A program made the translations under genes and the position numbers. 64,000 nucleotides of DNA, from NCBI RefSeq assembly GCF_037081715.1, contig NZ_JAZDDH010000001.1, forward strand, positions 1,860,001 through 1,924,000, given 5' to 3'. The notes beneath the pieces were generated by a model. The model saw only the letters and a program-made list of their open reading frames with translations, ran no database searches and had not been told where the DNA came from. Positions within the stretch are counted from its first letter, which is position 1; each line of letters starts with the position of its first letter. Shown here in pieces: positions 33,256 through 41,367 of this stretch. The stretch is from Halalkalicoccus sp. CG83. Its GTDB lineage: Archaea > Halobacteriota > Halobacteria > Halobacteriales > Halalkalicoccaceae.

Positions 33256-34146
33256 CTACGTGCCGAGGCGCTGTGCGCGGGCCGTGACGACGATGCCGGC
33301 GAGCACGACCGCGCCGCCCGCGACCGTGAACGCGCCTGGCACCTCGGCGAGCAACACCAGCGCGAGCAGGGTCGCGCCGACGGGTTCGCCCAGCAGCGAG
33401 ACGCTGACGACGCTCGACTCGAGGTGGGCGAGCGCCCAGTTCACCACCGTGTGGCCGAGCACGCCGGGACCGATCGCCATCGCCAGGAACAGCGCCCACT
33501 CCCGCGGGGGGTAGCCCGTAAGTGCCTCGCCGCCCGCGAGCGCGAGGCCGAGCAGGCAGAGCGTACACGCCCCGTAGACGACCGTCACGTACGGCAACAG
33601 TGCGACGCGCTGGCGGAGCGATCGGCCCGCGAGCACGTAGCAGGCGGCCATCACCGCCCCGAGGACCGCGAGCGCGTTGCCGTAGAGGGCGGTCCCCGCG
33701 AACGCCGAGCCCGCGAGGAGGTCGCTCACCGACATGACGACGGCACCACAGAGCGCGAGCGCGATCCCGCCGCCCGTCCGAGCGGTGACCCGTTCGTCCA
33801 GCAGGAGGACGGCCCCGACCGCGACGAACACCGGCTGGGTCTGCACCAGAGTAACGCTCGCGGCGACGCTCGTCCACTCGAGGCTCTCGAACCACGCCGC
33901 GAAGTGGATCGCGAGCGCGATGCCGGTGACGGCCGCAACCAGCCCGTCACGGGCCGACAGCGCGCGAAAGTCCGCTCGGTGGCGAGCCAGCGCGACCGGT
34001 GCGAGCAACAGCAGGGTAAAGAGCACGCGGTAGAAGGCGACGACGACGCTCGGCGCCACGCTCCAGCGGACGAGGATCGCGCTCGTGCTGAGCGCGAGAA
34101 TGGAGAACCCGAGCGCGACCGGCGGGGAAACCCGAGGGTCGAACAC
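33256..34146 (-). CDS. EamA/DMT-family transporter, full length
   Basis: The 296-residue membrane protein has ten hydrophobic segments in two EamA repeats (about residues 8-140 and 150-290). The first repeat ends with VLLLDERVTARTGGGIALALCGA and the second with LLGEPVGATLLALVLLAEVPGAFTVAGGAVVLAGI, the classic drug/metabolite exporter ends. It may export amino acids or other metabolites. A TATA-like GGTATAAGC lies about 27 nt before its start on the minus strand, which suggests a leaderless transcript. It is divergent from the AEC carrier gene. Confidence 0.88.
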   Translation of the reverse strand: MFDPRVSPPVALGFSILALSTSAILVRWSVAPSVVVAFYRVLFTLLLLAPVALARHRADFRALSARDGLVAAVTGIALAIHFAAWFESLEWTSVAASVTLVQTQPVFVAVGAVLLLDERVTARTGGGIALALCGAVVMSVSDLLAGSAFAGTALYGNALAVLGAVMAACYVLAGRSLRQRVALLPYVTVVYGACTLCLLGLALAGGEALTGYPPREWALFLAMAIGPGVLGHTVVNWALAHLESSVVSVSLLGEPVGATLLALVLLAEVPGAFTVAGGAVVLAGIVVTARAQRLGT

Positions 34147-34243
34147 GTCCGGGGTGTCGGTCGGCGGGCGCTTATACCGTCCGTTCGCACGGCGATCCCG
34201 CGGATCCCAACGGTCAAACTCCCGCGTCGGATAGGGCGCGTGA

Positions 34244-35152
34244 ATGGAGCTTCTCGTCCGGCTAGTCGGGTTGCTCGCGCTGTTGCTGGTCGGGACCGGG
34301 CTGCGCCGGACCGGCGTTCTCGACGACGCCCGGACCGATCGGCTGAACGCGCTCGCCTACTACGTCGCGCTGCCGGCGTTGATCCTCGTCTCGACGTACG
34401 ACCGCTCGATCCGTGACCTCCTCTCGACGACGCTGCTCGCGGGACTCCTGGCCGTTCTGTTCGGGACCGCGCTTCTCGCCTGGGTCGTCCATCGGGACCG
34501 CTCCTCGCGAGCGCGCCGGAGCGTCGCGGTCGTCCAGTCCTACCACTCGAACCTCGGCTACCTCGGACTGCCGCTGGTCGCCGCGACGTTCGGTCCCGAC
34601 GTGACCGCGATCGCGAGCGTGGTCCTCGGCGTCGTCTCGCTGGTCCAGCTCCCGATGACGATCCTCGTACTCAGCACGATCAACGGCGCCGACGTCTCGA
34701 TCCCCGGTCAGCTGGGTCGGCTCGCGAGGAACCCGGTGCTGGCGTCGCTGATCGCCGGCCTCGCCGTCGGATCGATCGGCGTCGCCGTTCCGACTCCCGT
34801 CGCCGCCGGACTCGACGTCGTCGGCACGCTCGCGCTCCCGCTGGCGCTGCTGTGTGTCGGCGCGTCGCTCCAGGTCGGCTCCAGGGTGCCCGATCTCGGC
34901 GCGACCGGTTTGATCGTGGTGCTCAAGGTCGGCTGCATGCCAGCGCTGGCGTGGGGCGTCTTCTCCGTTCTCGCGGTCGACGCCGCGACGTTCACCGCGG
35001 GCGTCGTGATGCTCGGGACGCCGACCGCCGTTTCCACGTACGTCTTCGCGAGCGAACTCGGCGGCGATCGGGAGTTCGCGTCGCTGAACGTCTTCGTCAC
35101 GACGCTCGCCTCGATCGGGACGCTGTTCGCCCTCGTCGCGCTGGTCGGGTAG
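34244..35152 (+). CDS. AEC-family (auxin efflux carrier-like) transporter
   Basis: The 302-residue protein has about ten membrane helices in two inverted five-helix repeats. LNALAYYVALPALILVSTYDRS (about residues 28-49), QSYHSNLGYLGLPLVAATFG (about 97-116) and the C-terminal LGTPTAVSTYVFASELGGDREFAS match the AEC/malonate-malate carrier family. It moves organic acids or related anions; the substrate is unknown. It is monocistronic and divergent from the EamA transporter. Confidence 0.88.
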   Translation: MELLVRLVGLLALLLVGTGLRRTGVLDDARTDRLNALAYYVALPALILVSTYDRSIRDLLSTTLLAGLLAVLFGTALLAWVVHRDRSSRARRSVAVVQSYHSNLGYLGLPLVAATFGPDVTAIASVVLGVVSLVQLPMTILVLSTINGADVSIPGQLGRLARNPVLASLIAGLAVGSIGVAVPTPVAAGLDVVGTLALPLALLCVGASLQVGSRVPDLGATGLIVVLKVGCMPALAWGVFSVLAVDAATFTAGVVMLGTPTAVSTYVFASELGGDREFASLNVFVTTLASIGTLFALVALVG

Positions 35153-35245
35153 TCGGGATCGACTCGGGAGGTCCTTCCGTGTCTCCTTCCTCAGTCGGAG
35201 AAGTCGTACCGAACGTGTGTTACTGGAGGCGCGTGAGACACGACC

Positions 35246-35657
35246 GTGAGCGAACCGAGACGGATCCGCGAGCGCCTGCTCGCGAACCACCACACGACCC
35301 TCACGGCGACGATCGAGCGTGCCGACGCCGTCACCGCCGCGACGGACGGGCCGGCGACGCGCCGCGAGCAGGTCGTCGAGCCCCTTCGAGCGGAACTCGA
35401 ACGCGCCGGCCTCCTCGAGCGGTATCCGGCGATGCTCGTCTGACGCCGCCCAGATCCTCGGCGGGGCGCTCCCCGCCTCTCCCGTGGCCGCCCCGCCGTA
35501 CGTGACGGTGACGAGCCGAGGGCCGGTGCTGCGCGCGACGCTCTCGAGCGGACGGCTCGTCGTTCGGATCGTCCTCTTCGACGTCGAACGCGATCCGGTC
35601 CGGTACGTTCGGCGCGGCGGGCGCCCGGAGGACGTCCTACGCGTCGAGCGCCGTTAG
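35246..35657 (+). pseudogene. Frameshifted conserved haloarchaeal small protein
   Basis: Two adjacent frames form one plausible protein. The GTG at 35246 gives a helical 65-residue part (MSEPRRIRERLLANHHTTLT to LLERYPAMLV) that hits TGA at 35441. One base later, in the next frame, the sequence continues DAAQILGGALPASPV and then AAPPYVTVTSRGPVLRATLS, GRLVVRIVLFDVERDPVRY and ends at 35657. Removing the T before GACGCC restores a single protein of about 136 residues that fits a haloarchaeal conserved family (DUF7988, recalled from memory). It is either a recent single-base frameshift or a sequencing error. The end overlaps the convergent SRPBCC gene. Confidence 0.65.
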
Positions 35658-36133
35658 GACTCGAGGAGCTCCTTCGTCTTCCGGTGGCGATACCGGAACA
35701 TCGGCTCGAAGCCGACGGCCGCCGCGGGGCCGACCAGCCGCCCGAGTTCGCCGCCCGGAAGCTCGTAGTGGACGGTGTCGCGGATCCGCGTTCCCGACCC
35801 CTCCGCGAGGAACTGGTGGACGTGGATCCACCGCCGAAAGGGACCGCCGCGCATCTCGTCGCGGAACGTCGCACGTCCCTCGCTCTCCTCGCGATCGGTG
35901 ATGACGGAGGTCCACGACTGTGAGGGCCCGCCGAGCGGGCGAAGCTCCATCTCGATCTTCGAACCGGCCTCGAGAACCGCGGGGTCGACCTCGCCGTCGG
36001 GTCCCCGAACCCGTTCGACGGAGAGTCCCATCCACCCGGGCGTGAGCGCCTCTAGACCACTGATCCGCGAGTGGAACTCCCAGACGTCGTCGAGGGGTGC
36101 TGCCACGTAGACCTCGCGCTCGTAGGTCGCCAT
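35654..36133 (-). CDS. SRPBCC-fold protein, copy 2 (cyclase/dehydrase-like)
   Basis: The 159-residue protein has the polyketide-cyclase/dehydrase SRPBCC pattern: YEREVYVAAPLDDVWEFHSRISGLEALTPGW at the start, then the strand RATFRDEMRGGPFRRWIHVHQF (about 92-113), then DTVHYELPGGELGRLVG and a C-terminal helix with the usual FRYRHRKTKELLES ending. This C-terminal R-x-x-x-L pattern is frequent in ligand-binding relatives of CoQ10-type cyclases. It shares no clear sequence with copy 1 beyond the fold. It is convergent with the frameshifted gene. Confidence 0.85.
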   Translation of the reverse strand: MATYEREVYVAAPLDDVWEFHSRISGLEALTPGWMGLSVERVRGPDGEVDPAVLEAGSKIEMELRPLGGPSQSWTSVITDREESEGRATFRDEMRGGPFRRWIHVHQFLAEGSGTRIRDTVHYELPGGELGRLVGPAAAVGFEPMFRYRHRKTKELLES

Positions 36134-36162
36134 ACACGCCGTTGGGGTCGGGGCAGTAAAAA

Positions 36163-36591
36163 CTACTTCAGGCGTTCCTGGAGGAACGAGGGGTGGGCGG
36201 CGGTGACGCCCTCGATCGTGAGGATCTCATCGCTGATGATCTCACCGACGGCGCCGCCGTCGGGCGCGCGGACCTCGGCCATCAGCATGTGATCGCCCGA
36301 GGAGGTGTAGAGCGCCTCGACGGCGTCGAGCTCCGACAGCTCGCGGGTCGCGTCGACGTAGCGCTCGCTCTCGACGTCGATGCCGACAATCGCGATCGAC
36401 CGCCCCGAGAGCTTCTTCGGGTTGACGTCCGCGGAGTAGCCGACGATCACACCATCGGACTCGAGCTGATCGATGTACTTCCGGACCGTCGGCTTCGAGA
36501 CGCCCGCGCGCTGGGCGATCTCCGCATACGACGCCTGGGCGTCCTCCTCGAGCACGGCCAGGATCTCATCGGCTGTCGAGTTCGTCGCCAC
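36163..36591 (-). CDS. Lrp/AsnC-family transcriptional regulator, copy 2
   Basis: The 142-residue regulator has an N-terminal winged HTH (TADEILAVLEEDAQASYAEIAQRAGVSKPTVRKYIDQLE, residues 5-43, recognition helix SKPTVRKYI) and a C-terminal RAM domain (about 65-140; SIAIVGIDVESERYVD, DAVEALYTSSGDHMLMAEV). GTG 36591 (VATNSTAD) is chosen. AT-rich GGAAAAATACC lies upstream on the minus strand, and the palindrome CATCGATG lies between. It lies downstream of korB on the same strand but behind its own promoter. It is distinct from the regulator at 4498. Confidence 0.88.
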   Translation of the reverse strand: MATNSTADEILAVLEEDAQASYAEIAQRAGVSKPTVRKYIDQLESDGVIVGYSADVNPKKLSGRSIAIVGIDVESERYVDATRELSELDAVEALYTSSGDHMLMAEVRAPDGGAVGEIISDEILTIEGVTAAHPSFLQERLK

Positions 36592-36961
36592 ACCCTTACG
36601 TTTTGCATCGATGGAAAAATACCTTCCGAACCGAAAAGCGATCCGACGGATCGGAGGACGGCCGCTACGGCTTCGACGCACGACTCCGCCGGGACTGATA
36701 TGATCCTTGGACTCGTCGCGAGCACGGTCGTCCGGGTCGGCCGTGGTCTCGTCGTTCCGACGTGGACGGTCGATCCCGCCGCGATCCGCCGCTCAGCCCG
36801 TGTTCGTCGCCGGTGGCGTGGTCGTCGACTCCGACCCGTTCGGACCCTGTGTCGGCTCCTCATCGGTCGCGCTGGCGCTCAGTGTCTCGTTGATCGTCAC
36901 GCTGAGCTTCGCGGTCGCAGTCAGCGCGCGGCGAAAAAACCGCCGGACGTGTCGGCGTCGG
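36592..36961. other. Intergenic region, 370 bp, between lrp and korB
   Basis: The region holds the AT-rich Lrp promoter (36600-36630) and the korB terminator (36930-36944). A minus-strand frame reading TATAKLSVTINETLSASATD and ending around 36797 at NTG-stop has haloarchaeal-like composition, but has no good start and no recognised family. I see no gene that I can support. Confidence 0.45.
36930..36944 (-). terminator. korB terminator: hairpin with T6
   Basis: On the minus strand the sequence is GGCGG-TTTTTT-CGCC, 18 nt after the korB stop codon. A T6 run inside a short GC inverted repeat is a plausible archaeal termination signal. Confidence 0.55.
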
Positions 36962-37897
36962 TTACTTATGGCGGTCGAGCAGGTCCGCCGAGCGCTCCCA
37001 CTCGTAGTCGTCGTCGAAGTACCGCTCGGCGAGCGGCTCCTCGGGCATCTCGCCGATCGCGATCTTCTCCTCCTGGTAGGAGGGGCGCTCGTCGTCGGCG
37101 TAGAACCGGCCGGTGAGCACCGTCCCCTCGTTGAGCGAGTCCTCGGCCTCGCGCATCATGGCGGCGGCCTCGTCGCGGTCGTGAACGTCGAAGTCGTAGT
37201 CCTCGCTCTCCTGGACGTCGATGTACGGGACGTACTGCTTTGCGTCCTTGTTCCAGGTCGGACACTGGGTGAGGAAGTCGACGTGCGCGAAGCCGTCGTG
37301 CTCCATCGCCTCGGCCAGGATCTGCTTGGCCTGGTTGGGGTTGACGGCGGCCGTCCGGGCGATGTAGCTCGCACCCGAGGTCAGCGAGAGCGAGAGTGGA
37401 CGGATCGGGTCCTTCGCGCTCCCGCTTGGCTGGGTCTTCGACTTGTGACCCTTCGGGCTGGTGGGCGAGGTCTGGCCCTTCGTGAGCCCGAAGATCTCGT
37501 TGTTGAACACGATGTAGGTCATGTCGTGGTTCTCGCGGGCGGTGTGCATGAAGTGGTTCCCGCCGATCCCGTAGCCGTCGCCGTCGCCGCCGGCGGCGAT
37601 GACCTCGAGGCCGGGGTTCGCGAGCTTCGCCGCACGAGCGACCGGTAGCGACCGGCCGTGGATCGTGTGGAAGCCGTAGCTCTCGAAGTAGCTGTTGAGC
37701 TTGCCCGAACAGCCGATGCCGGTGACGAGCAGGGTCTCGTCAGGGGTTCGGCCGACCTCGGGCATCGCCTGTTTCAGCGCCTTCAGGACGCCGAAGTCGC
37801 CACAGCCCGGACACCACGTCGGCTGGGGTTCGATCCCCGGCGTGAACTCCTCTCGGTCGATCTCCCGTTCCTCTCCGATCGCGTTGAATGCACTCAT
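36962..37897 (-). CDS. korB: 2-oxoacid:ferredoxin oxidoreductase beta subunit
   Basis: The 311-residue thiamine-diphosphate subunit begins after about 25 residues with QPTWCPGCGDFGVLKAL, containing the 4Fe-4S/TPP-near Cys pair. GIGCSGKLNSYFESYGFHTIHGR and the TPP/Mg motif GGDGDGYGIGGNH (about residues 97-109) follow. With KorA it oxidises 2-oxoglutarate or pyruvate to acyl-CoA, reducing ferredoxin. The PFOR-like oligomeric form is standard in haloarchaea, which lack a working 2-oxoacid dehydrogenase pathway for this step. The start lies 3 nt after the korA stop. Confidence 0.93.
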   Translation of the reverse strand: MSAFNAIGEEREIDREEFTPGIEPQPTWCPGCGDFGVLKALKQAMPEVGRTPDETLLVTGIGCSGKLNSYFESYGFHTIHGRSLPVARAAKLANPGLEVIAAGGDGDGYGIGGNHFMHTARENHDMTYIVFNNEIFGLTKGQTSPTSPKGHKSKTQPSGSAKDPIRPLSLSLTSGASYIARTAAVNPNQAKQILAEAMEHDGFAHVDFLTQCPTWNKDAKQYVPYIDVQESEDYDFDVHDRDEAAAMMREAEDSLNEGTVLTGRFYADDERPSYQEEKIAIGEMPEEPLAERYFDDDYEWERSADLLDRHK

Positions 37898-37900
37898 GAT

Positions 37901-39808
37901 TTAGTCACCGATGGCTGGTTCGAGCCGCGTGTTCGCCGACGGCGCGTCCGTGCCGCCGTTGATCTGGAGTTCGAACCCCTCGACGATCTCGGCGGGTTCG
38001 AACGGGTTGCCGTCGTACTTGAGCAGGCTGGTCAGCTTCTCGCCGAACTGGCCGAGCTCCTTCTGGGTCAGCCCGCGGAACTGGGCCGTGGCGTTCATCT
38101 CGACGACCAACGCCTCGTCGACGCTCTCGAGGAACGCCGTCATCTCCTCTTCGGGGTACGGCATCAGGTCGCTGACGCCGACCGCCTTCACCGAGTGGCC
38201 GTCGTCGTTGAGCCGGTCGACGGCCTCCTCGACCGCCCCCTGGCTGGAGCCCCAGGTGACGATGCCGTAGTCGGCCTCGTCGGGGCCGAAGTAGGTCTGG
38301 TGTGAGCTCTCGGGGTCGCTATCGAGCTCCGAGCGGACCGACTCGAGCTTCTTCATCCGCAGGTCCATCTGGATGACCCGGTTGTCGGGGTCCTCCTCGA
38401 TGTGGCCGGCCTCGTTGTGCTCGTTGCCGGTCACGAGGAACCGCCCGCCCTTCTGGCCGGGCAGCGAGCGCGGCCGGACGCCGTCGTCCTCGGGGTCGTC
38501 GTGGCTGAATCGGTTGAACGTTCCGCCCGAGGGGTCGTGGGGAGCGTCCTCGAGCTCCTCCTCGGTGAGGACGCTTCCCAGGTCCGGGTTCGGTTCGCGG
38601 TCGAAGAAGCTCTCGGGGACGTTCTCGTTCTCGCCCGAGAGCTTCTGGTCGATCACGACGATCGCCGGCATCTGGTACTCGTAGGCGAGTTCGAACGCCT
38701 TCCGGGTCTGGTCGTACGCCTCGGAGGGCGTGCTCGGAGCGAACACGAGTCGGTTCGAGTCGCCCTGACTCGAGTAGAGCACGTGCTCGAGGTCGCCCTG
38801 TTCTGGCTTGGTGGGTAGCCCCGTCGAGGGGCCCGCGCGCATCGCCTCGACGAGCACGATCGGCGTCTCCGACATCTCGGCGAGGCCGAGGGGCTCGCTC
38901 ATCAGCGCGAAGCCACCTCCCGAAGAACCGCTCATCGCCTTGACGCCGGCGTGGGAGGCACCGAGCGCGAGGGCCGCGGCCGCGATCTCGTCCTCGACCT
39001 GTTCGGAGATCCCGCCGAACTCCGGCAGGTGCTGGGACATGATCGTGAACACGTCGGTCCAGGGGGTCATCGGGTAGCCCGCGATGAACCGACAGCCCTC
39101 GTCGAGCGCGCCGTAGGCGACGCCGTTCGATCCGGAGATCAGCACCTGGTCCTCCTCGTGTTCGCCCTGGGGAACACGGAGCTCGTGGTCGAACTCGTAC
39201 TCCTCCTGCATCATCTCGTAGGCCTCGTGGAGGATGGTGAGGTTGGGCTCGAGGATCTTCTCGGGCATCGCGCTCTCCATGAGGTTCTCCATCTCGTCGA
39301 GATCCATGTCGAGGAGCGCGGCCGTCACGCCGATACCGGCGGTGTTCCGCATGACCTCGCGACCGTGTTCGCGGGCCATGCTCCGGAGGTCGATGCCGAA
39401 GACGTGCCAGTTGTTCTCCTCGGCGCGCTCATCGAGGTCCGGAACGTCGTCGGGGTCGATCAGCCCCGTGTCGTAGACGATGATGCCGCCCTCGCGCAGG
39501 TCGTCGAGGTTCTCGGTCAGCGGCTTGACCTCCTCGTCGCCGTAGTAGGCGCCCTCCTTGGGGTTGCGCGCGAAGCTGTCGCCGAGCGCGAGCAGGAAGT
39601 TGTAGCCGTCTCCCCGCGAGTTGACGGATTCGTCCTTCGCGCGGATCTCGACGTAGGTGTGGCCGCCTCGAATGCGTGATGGATAGTGTCGATGCGTGAA
39701 TACGTTGAGCCCCGATCGCATCAGGGCCTTCGCGAAGTTCTGGCTCGTCGAGTCGATCCCGTCACCGGAACCGCCCGCGATTCGCCAGATGAGTTCGTTT
39801 TCAGCCAT
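37901..39808 (-). CDS. korA: 2-oxoacid:ferredoxin oxidoreductase alpha subunit (gamma-alpha fusion)
   Basis: The 635-residue protein is a fusion. The N-terminal gamma domain (residues 1-190) shows WRIAGGSGDGIDSTSQNFAKAL and the RIRGGHTYVEIR strand. The alpha domain begins near 200 with LISGSNGVAYGALDEGCRFIAGYPMTPWTD and GGGFALMSEPLGLAEMSETPIV. The C-terminal part has the transketolase-like GIVTWGSSQGAVEEA and MPYPEEEM. It works with KorB; similarity to known haloarchaeal KorA favours 2-oxoglutarate, though pyruvate (PorA) cannot be excluded. ATG 39808 (MAENELIWRI) is chosen because the 24 upstream in-frame residues are non-conserved. Confidence 0.92.
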   Translation of the reverse strand: MAENELIWRIAGGSGDGIDSTSQNFAKALMRSGLNVFTHRHYPSRIRGGHTYVEIRAKDESVNSRGDGYNFLLALGDSFARNPKEGAYYGDEEVKPLTENLDDLREGGIIVYDTGLIDPDDVPDLDERAEENNWHVFGIDLRSMAREHGREVMRNTAGIGVTAALLDMDLDEMENLMESAMPEKILEPNLTILHEAYEMMQEEYEFDHELRVPQGEHEEDQVLISGSNGVAYGALDEGCRFIAGYPMTPWTDVFTIMSQHLPEFGGISEQVEDEIAAAALALGASHAGVKAMSGSSGGGFALMSEPLGLAEMSETPIVLVEAMRAGPSTGLPTKPEQGDLEHVLYSSQGDSNRLVFAPSTPSEAYDQTRKAFELAYEYQMPAIVVIDQKLSGENENVPESFFDREPNPDLGSVLTEEELEDAPHDPSGGTFNRFSHDDPEDDGVRPRSLPGQKGGRFLVTGNEHNEAGHIEEDPDNRVIQMDLRMKKLESVRSELDSDPESSHQTYFGPDEADYGIVTWGSSQGAVEEAVDRLNDDGHSVKAVGVSDLMPYPEEEMTAFLESVDEALVVEMNATAQFRGLTQKELGQFGEKLTSLLKYDGNPFEPAEIVEGFELQINGGTDAPSANTRLEPAIGD

Positions 39809-39942
39809 AGTGTGGAGTCCCGGCCCGTGAGGGCCACAGTGTACGGGGCTTCGCCCGGAGCGAAGTAAAGGCTTTGCCATCCATTAGCAAGGAACGATAG
39901 TGAACGATCCGGCAAGGACTGGGGGGTTTTTCATCCACCGGC

Positions 39943-40677
39943 TCACCCGTCGGCGGAGCTGACGTCGGGCTGGAGGTACGACGAGGAGAGGTGATCGATG
40001 ACGTAGTCGACGGTGTCGGGATCGTACGTCCAGAAGCCGTAGAACGAGTTCGGTTCGCGCTCCTCGGCGAGCAGCGCACATTTGTTCTCGTTGAGTCCGG
40101 CACCGTCGTAGGCGACGAACCACGACCGTTCGATCTCCTCGCTTCGCTCGGGGTGGACGAAGAACGCGTCCTGTTCCGGAACGGGCGCGTCGGGGACGGC
40201 GTAGGCGTGAACCGTGAGCGTCTCGCGCTCGCCGAGTCTGGTGTAGACCTCGAGCTGGGTCTCGAGCGTCGAGAGTCGCTGGAACCCCGCGTGGAGCTCG
40301 CCGCGTCCGATCCGCCAGGCACGGTCCTCGATCTCGCGGGAGGCCGCGAGCATCTGTCTTCCGTCGTAGGAGGTGAACATCGTCTCGTCGAGGCGGCTCA
40401 GGATCGGCCGGTACGGCTCGGCCCCGAAGCCGGGCCGTTCGGTCTCCGGCTCCTCGAGGAGCGCGTCGACGCCGATCGCGTCGAGGAACTCCCCGTCGTG
40501 GCTCAACACGAGAAACCGTTCGCGCCTCGTCGCCGCGTCGGCGGACTCGACGGCGACGTTTCGATCGGCGAACCGTTCGCGGATCTCCTCGACGGCGTCC
40601 TCAGCGTTGTAGACGACCAGCGTCTTCTCGGCCGCCTCTACCCCCTCGATGAGCTCGCTGAGCGACATCACTTGCAC
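39943..40677 (-). CDS. DICT-domain sensory protein
   Basis: The 244-residue soluble protein matches the haloarchaeal DICT sensory domain family. It has an N-terminal strand-helix KTLVVYNAEDAVEEIRERFADRNV (residues 18-41), then RERFLVLSHDGEFLDAIGVDALL and a C-terminal part with VHAYAVPDAPVPEQ and SWFVAYDGAGLNENKCALLAEER. The ending GFWTYDPDTVDYVIDHLSSSYL is typical. DICT domains are proposed light- or redox-sensing modules; here it stands alone, without HTH or GGDEF. It lies upstream of korA on the same strand with a 134-nt gap. ATG 40677 or 40668 (MSLSELIEGV) may start it. Confidence 0.8.
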   Translation of the reverse strand: MQVMSLSELIEGVEAAEKTLVVYNAEDAVEEIRERFADRNVAVESADAATRRERFLVLSHDGEFLDAIGVDALLEEPETERPGFGAEPYRPILSRLDETMFTSYDGRQMLAASREIEDRAWRIGRGELHAGFQRLSTLETQLEVYTRLGERETLTVHAYAVPDAPVPEQDAFFVHPERSEEIERSWFVAYDGAGLNENKCALLAEEREPNSFYGFWTYDPDTVDYVIDHLSSSYLQPDVSSADG

Positions 40678-40820
40678 GTTCGAAACGACGCAGCGAACTT
40701 AGCCGTTGTCCCCCCTCTCGTACTCGAACGACTCGTCGACGCGCCGTTGCTCCACGCTGCGAGCGCCGAACACGCCGTGAGCGCGCCGGCCTCCCCGACC
40801 GACGACCGGACGGCGCCGGC

Positions 40821-41195
40821 TCAGCCCGCGAATCCGCTCAACGACCACGACCCCTCCTCGCTCCCGTCGTCGAACTCGGGCCCACTCACCAGGACGAACG
40901 CGCTCTCCTGGTCGCTGTTGCGGATCTGACGGGTCGACTCCGGCGTGATCCGGAGGACGTCGCCGCTCTCCATCTCCACGTCCTCGCCGTCGACCCTGAC
41001 CGTCGCCTCGCCCCGCATCAACACGTAGATCTCCTCGTGCTCGTCGCCCGCGTGGTCGTGTTCTCGGCTCCGCCAGCCCGGATCGCAGCGGACGATCGTC
41101 ACGCCGACGCTCCTGCTTCGCAGCGGCTCGCGAAGGAAGTGCATCGCGTCCGAGACCGGCTCGACGTCGGCGTAGTTGACCTTCTCGTAGGACAT
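40821..41195 (-). CDS. Cupin-domain protein
   Basis: The 124-residue single-cupin protein has the two metal-binding motifs: motif 1 REHDHAGDEHEEIYVLMRGEATV (about residues 44-66, two His and one Glu) and motif 2 with a shortened GDVLRITPESTRQIRNSD (about 79-96, usual His replaced by Arg/Gln positions). Small cupins of this type bind a metal and act as isomerases, dioxygenases or sensors; the role is unknown. A 12-bp palindrome sits 8 nt before the start, between it and a TATA-like ATTAAT element, which suggests repression. Confidence 0.85.
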   Translation of the reverse strand: MSYEKVNYADVEPVSDAMHFLREPLRSRSVGVTIVRCDPGWRSREHDHAGDEHEEIYVLMRGEATVRVDGEDVEMESGDVLRITPESTRQIRNSDQESAFVLVSGPEFDDGSEEGSWSLSGFAG

Positions 41196-41202
41196 CTCGA
41201 TT

Positions 41203-41214
41203 GACCGTACGGTC
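41203..41214. promoter_or_regulatory. 12-bp palindrome between TATA box and start of cupin gene
   Basis: GACCGTACGGTC is a perfect palindrome 8 nt upstream of the cupin ATG (41195). A TATA-like ATTAAT at 41223-41228 lies about 30 nt before the ATG, so the palindrome covers the likely start region of a leaderless transcript. A repressor bound here would block transcription. The regulator is unknown. Confidence 0.5.
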
Positions 41215-41367
41215 GGAGCGGCATTAATCCCACGTCCACTAGTACCATCGAGTCGTCACGCGGAACGAAGCGTGGATATCACCCCGGAGTCGGTCGAACG
41301 TCCACATCTCGACGACCGGAATAGGTAAATGGTTGTGGATAGATAACACCTCACACAACGAGGCAGG

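Noticed and set aside
36797-36960. Minus-strand acidic frame between korB and the Lrp gene
   Set aside because: The composition is protein-like, but there is no start codon in a good place, the korB terminator lies inside it, and no family is recognised.
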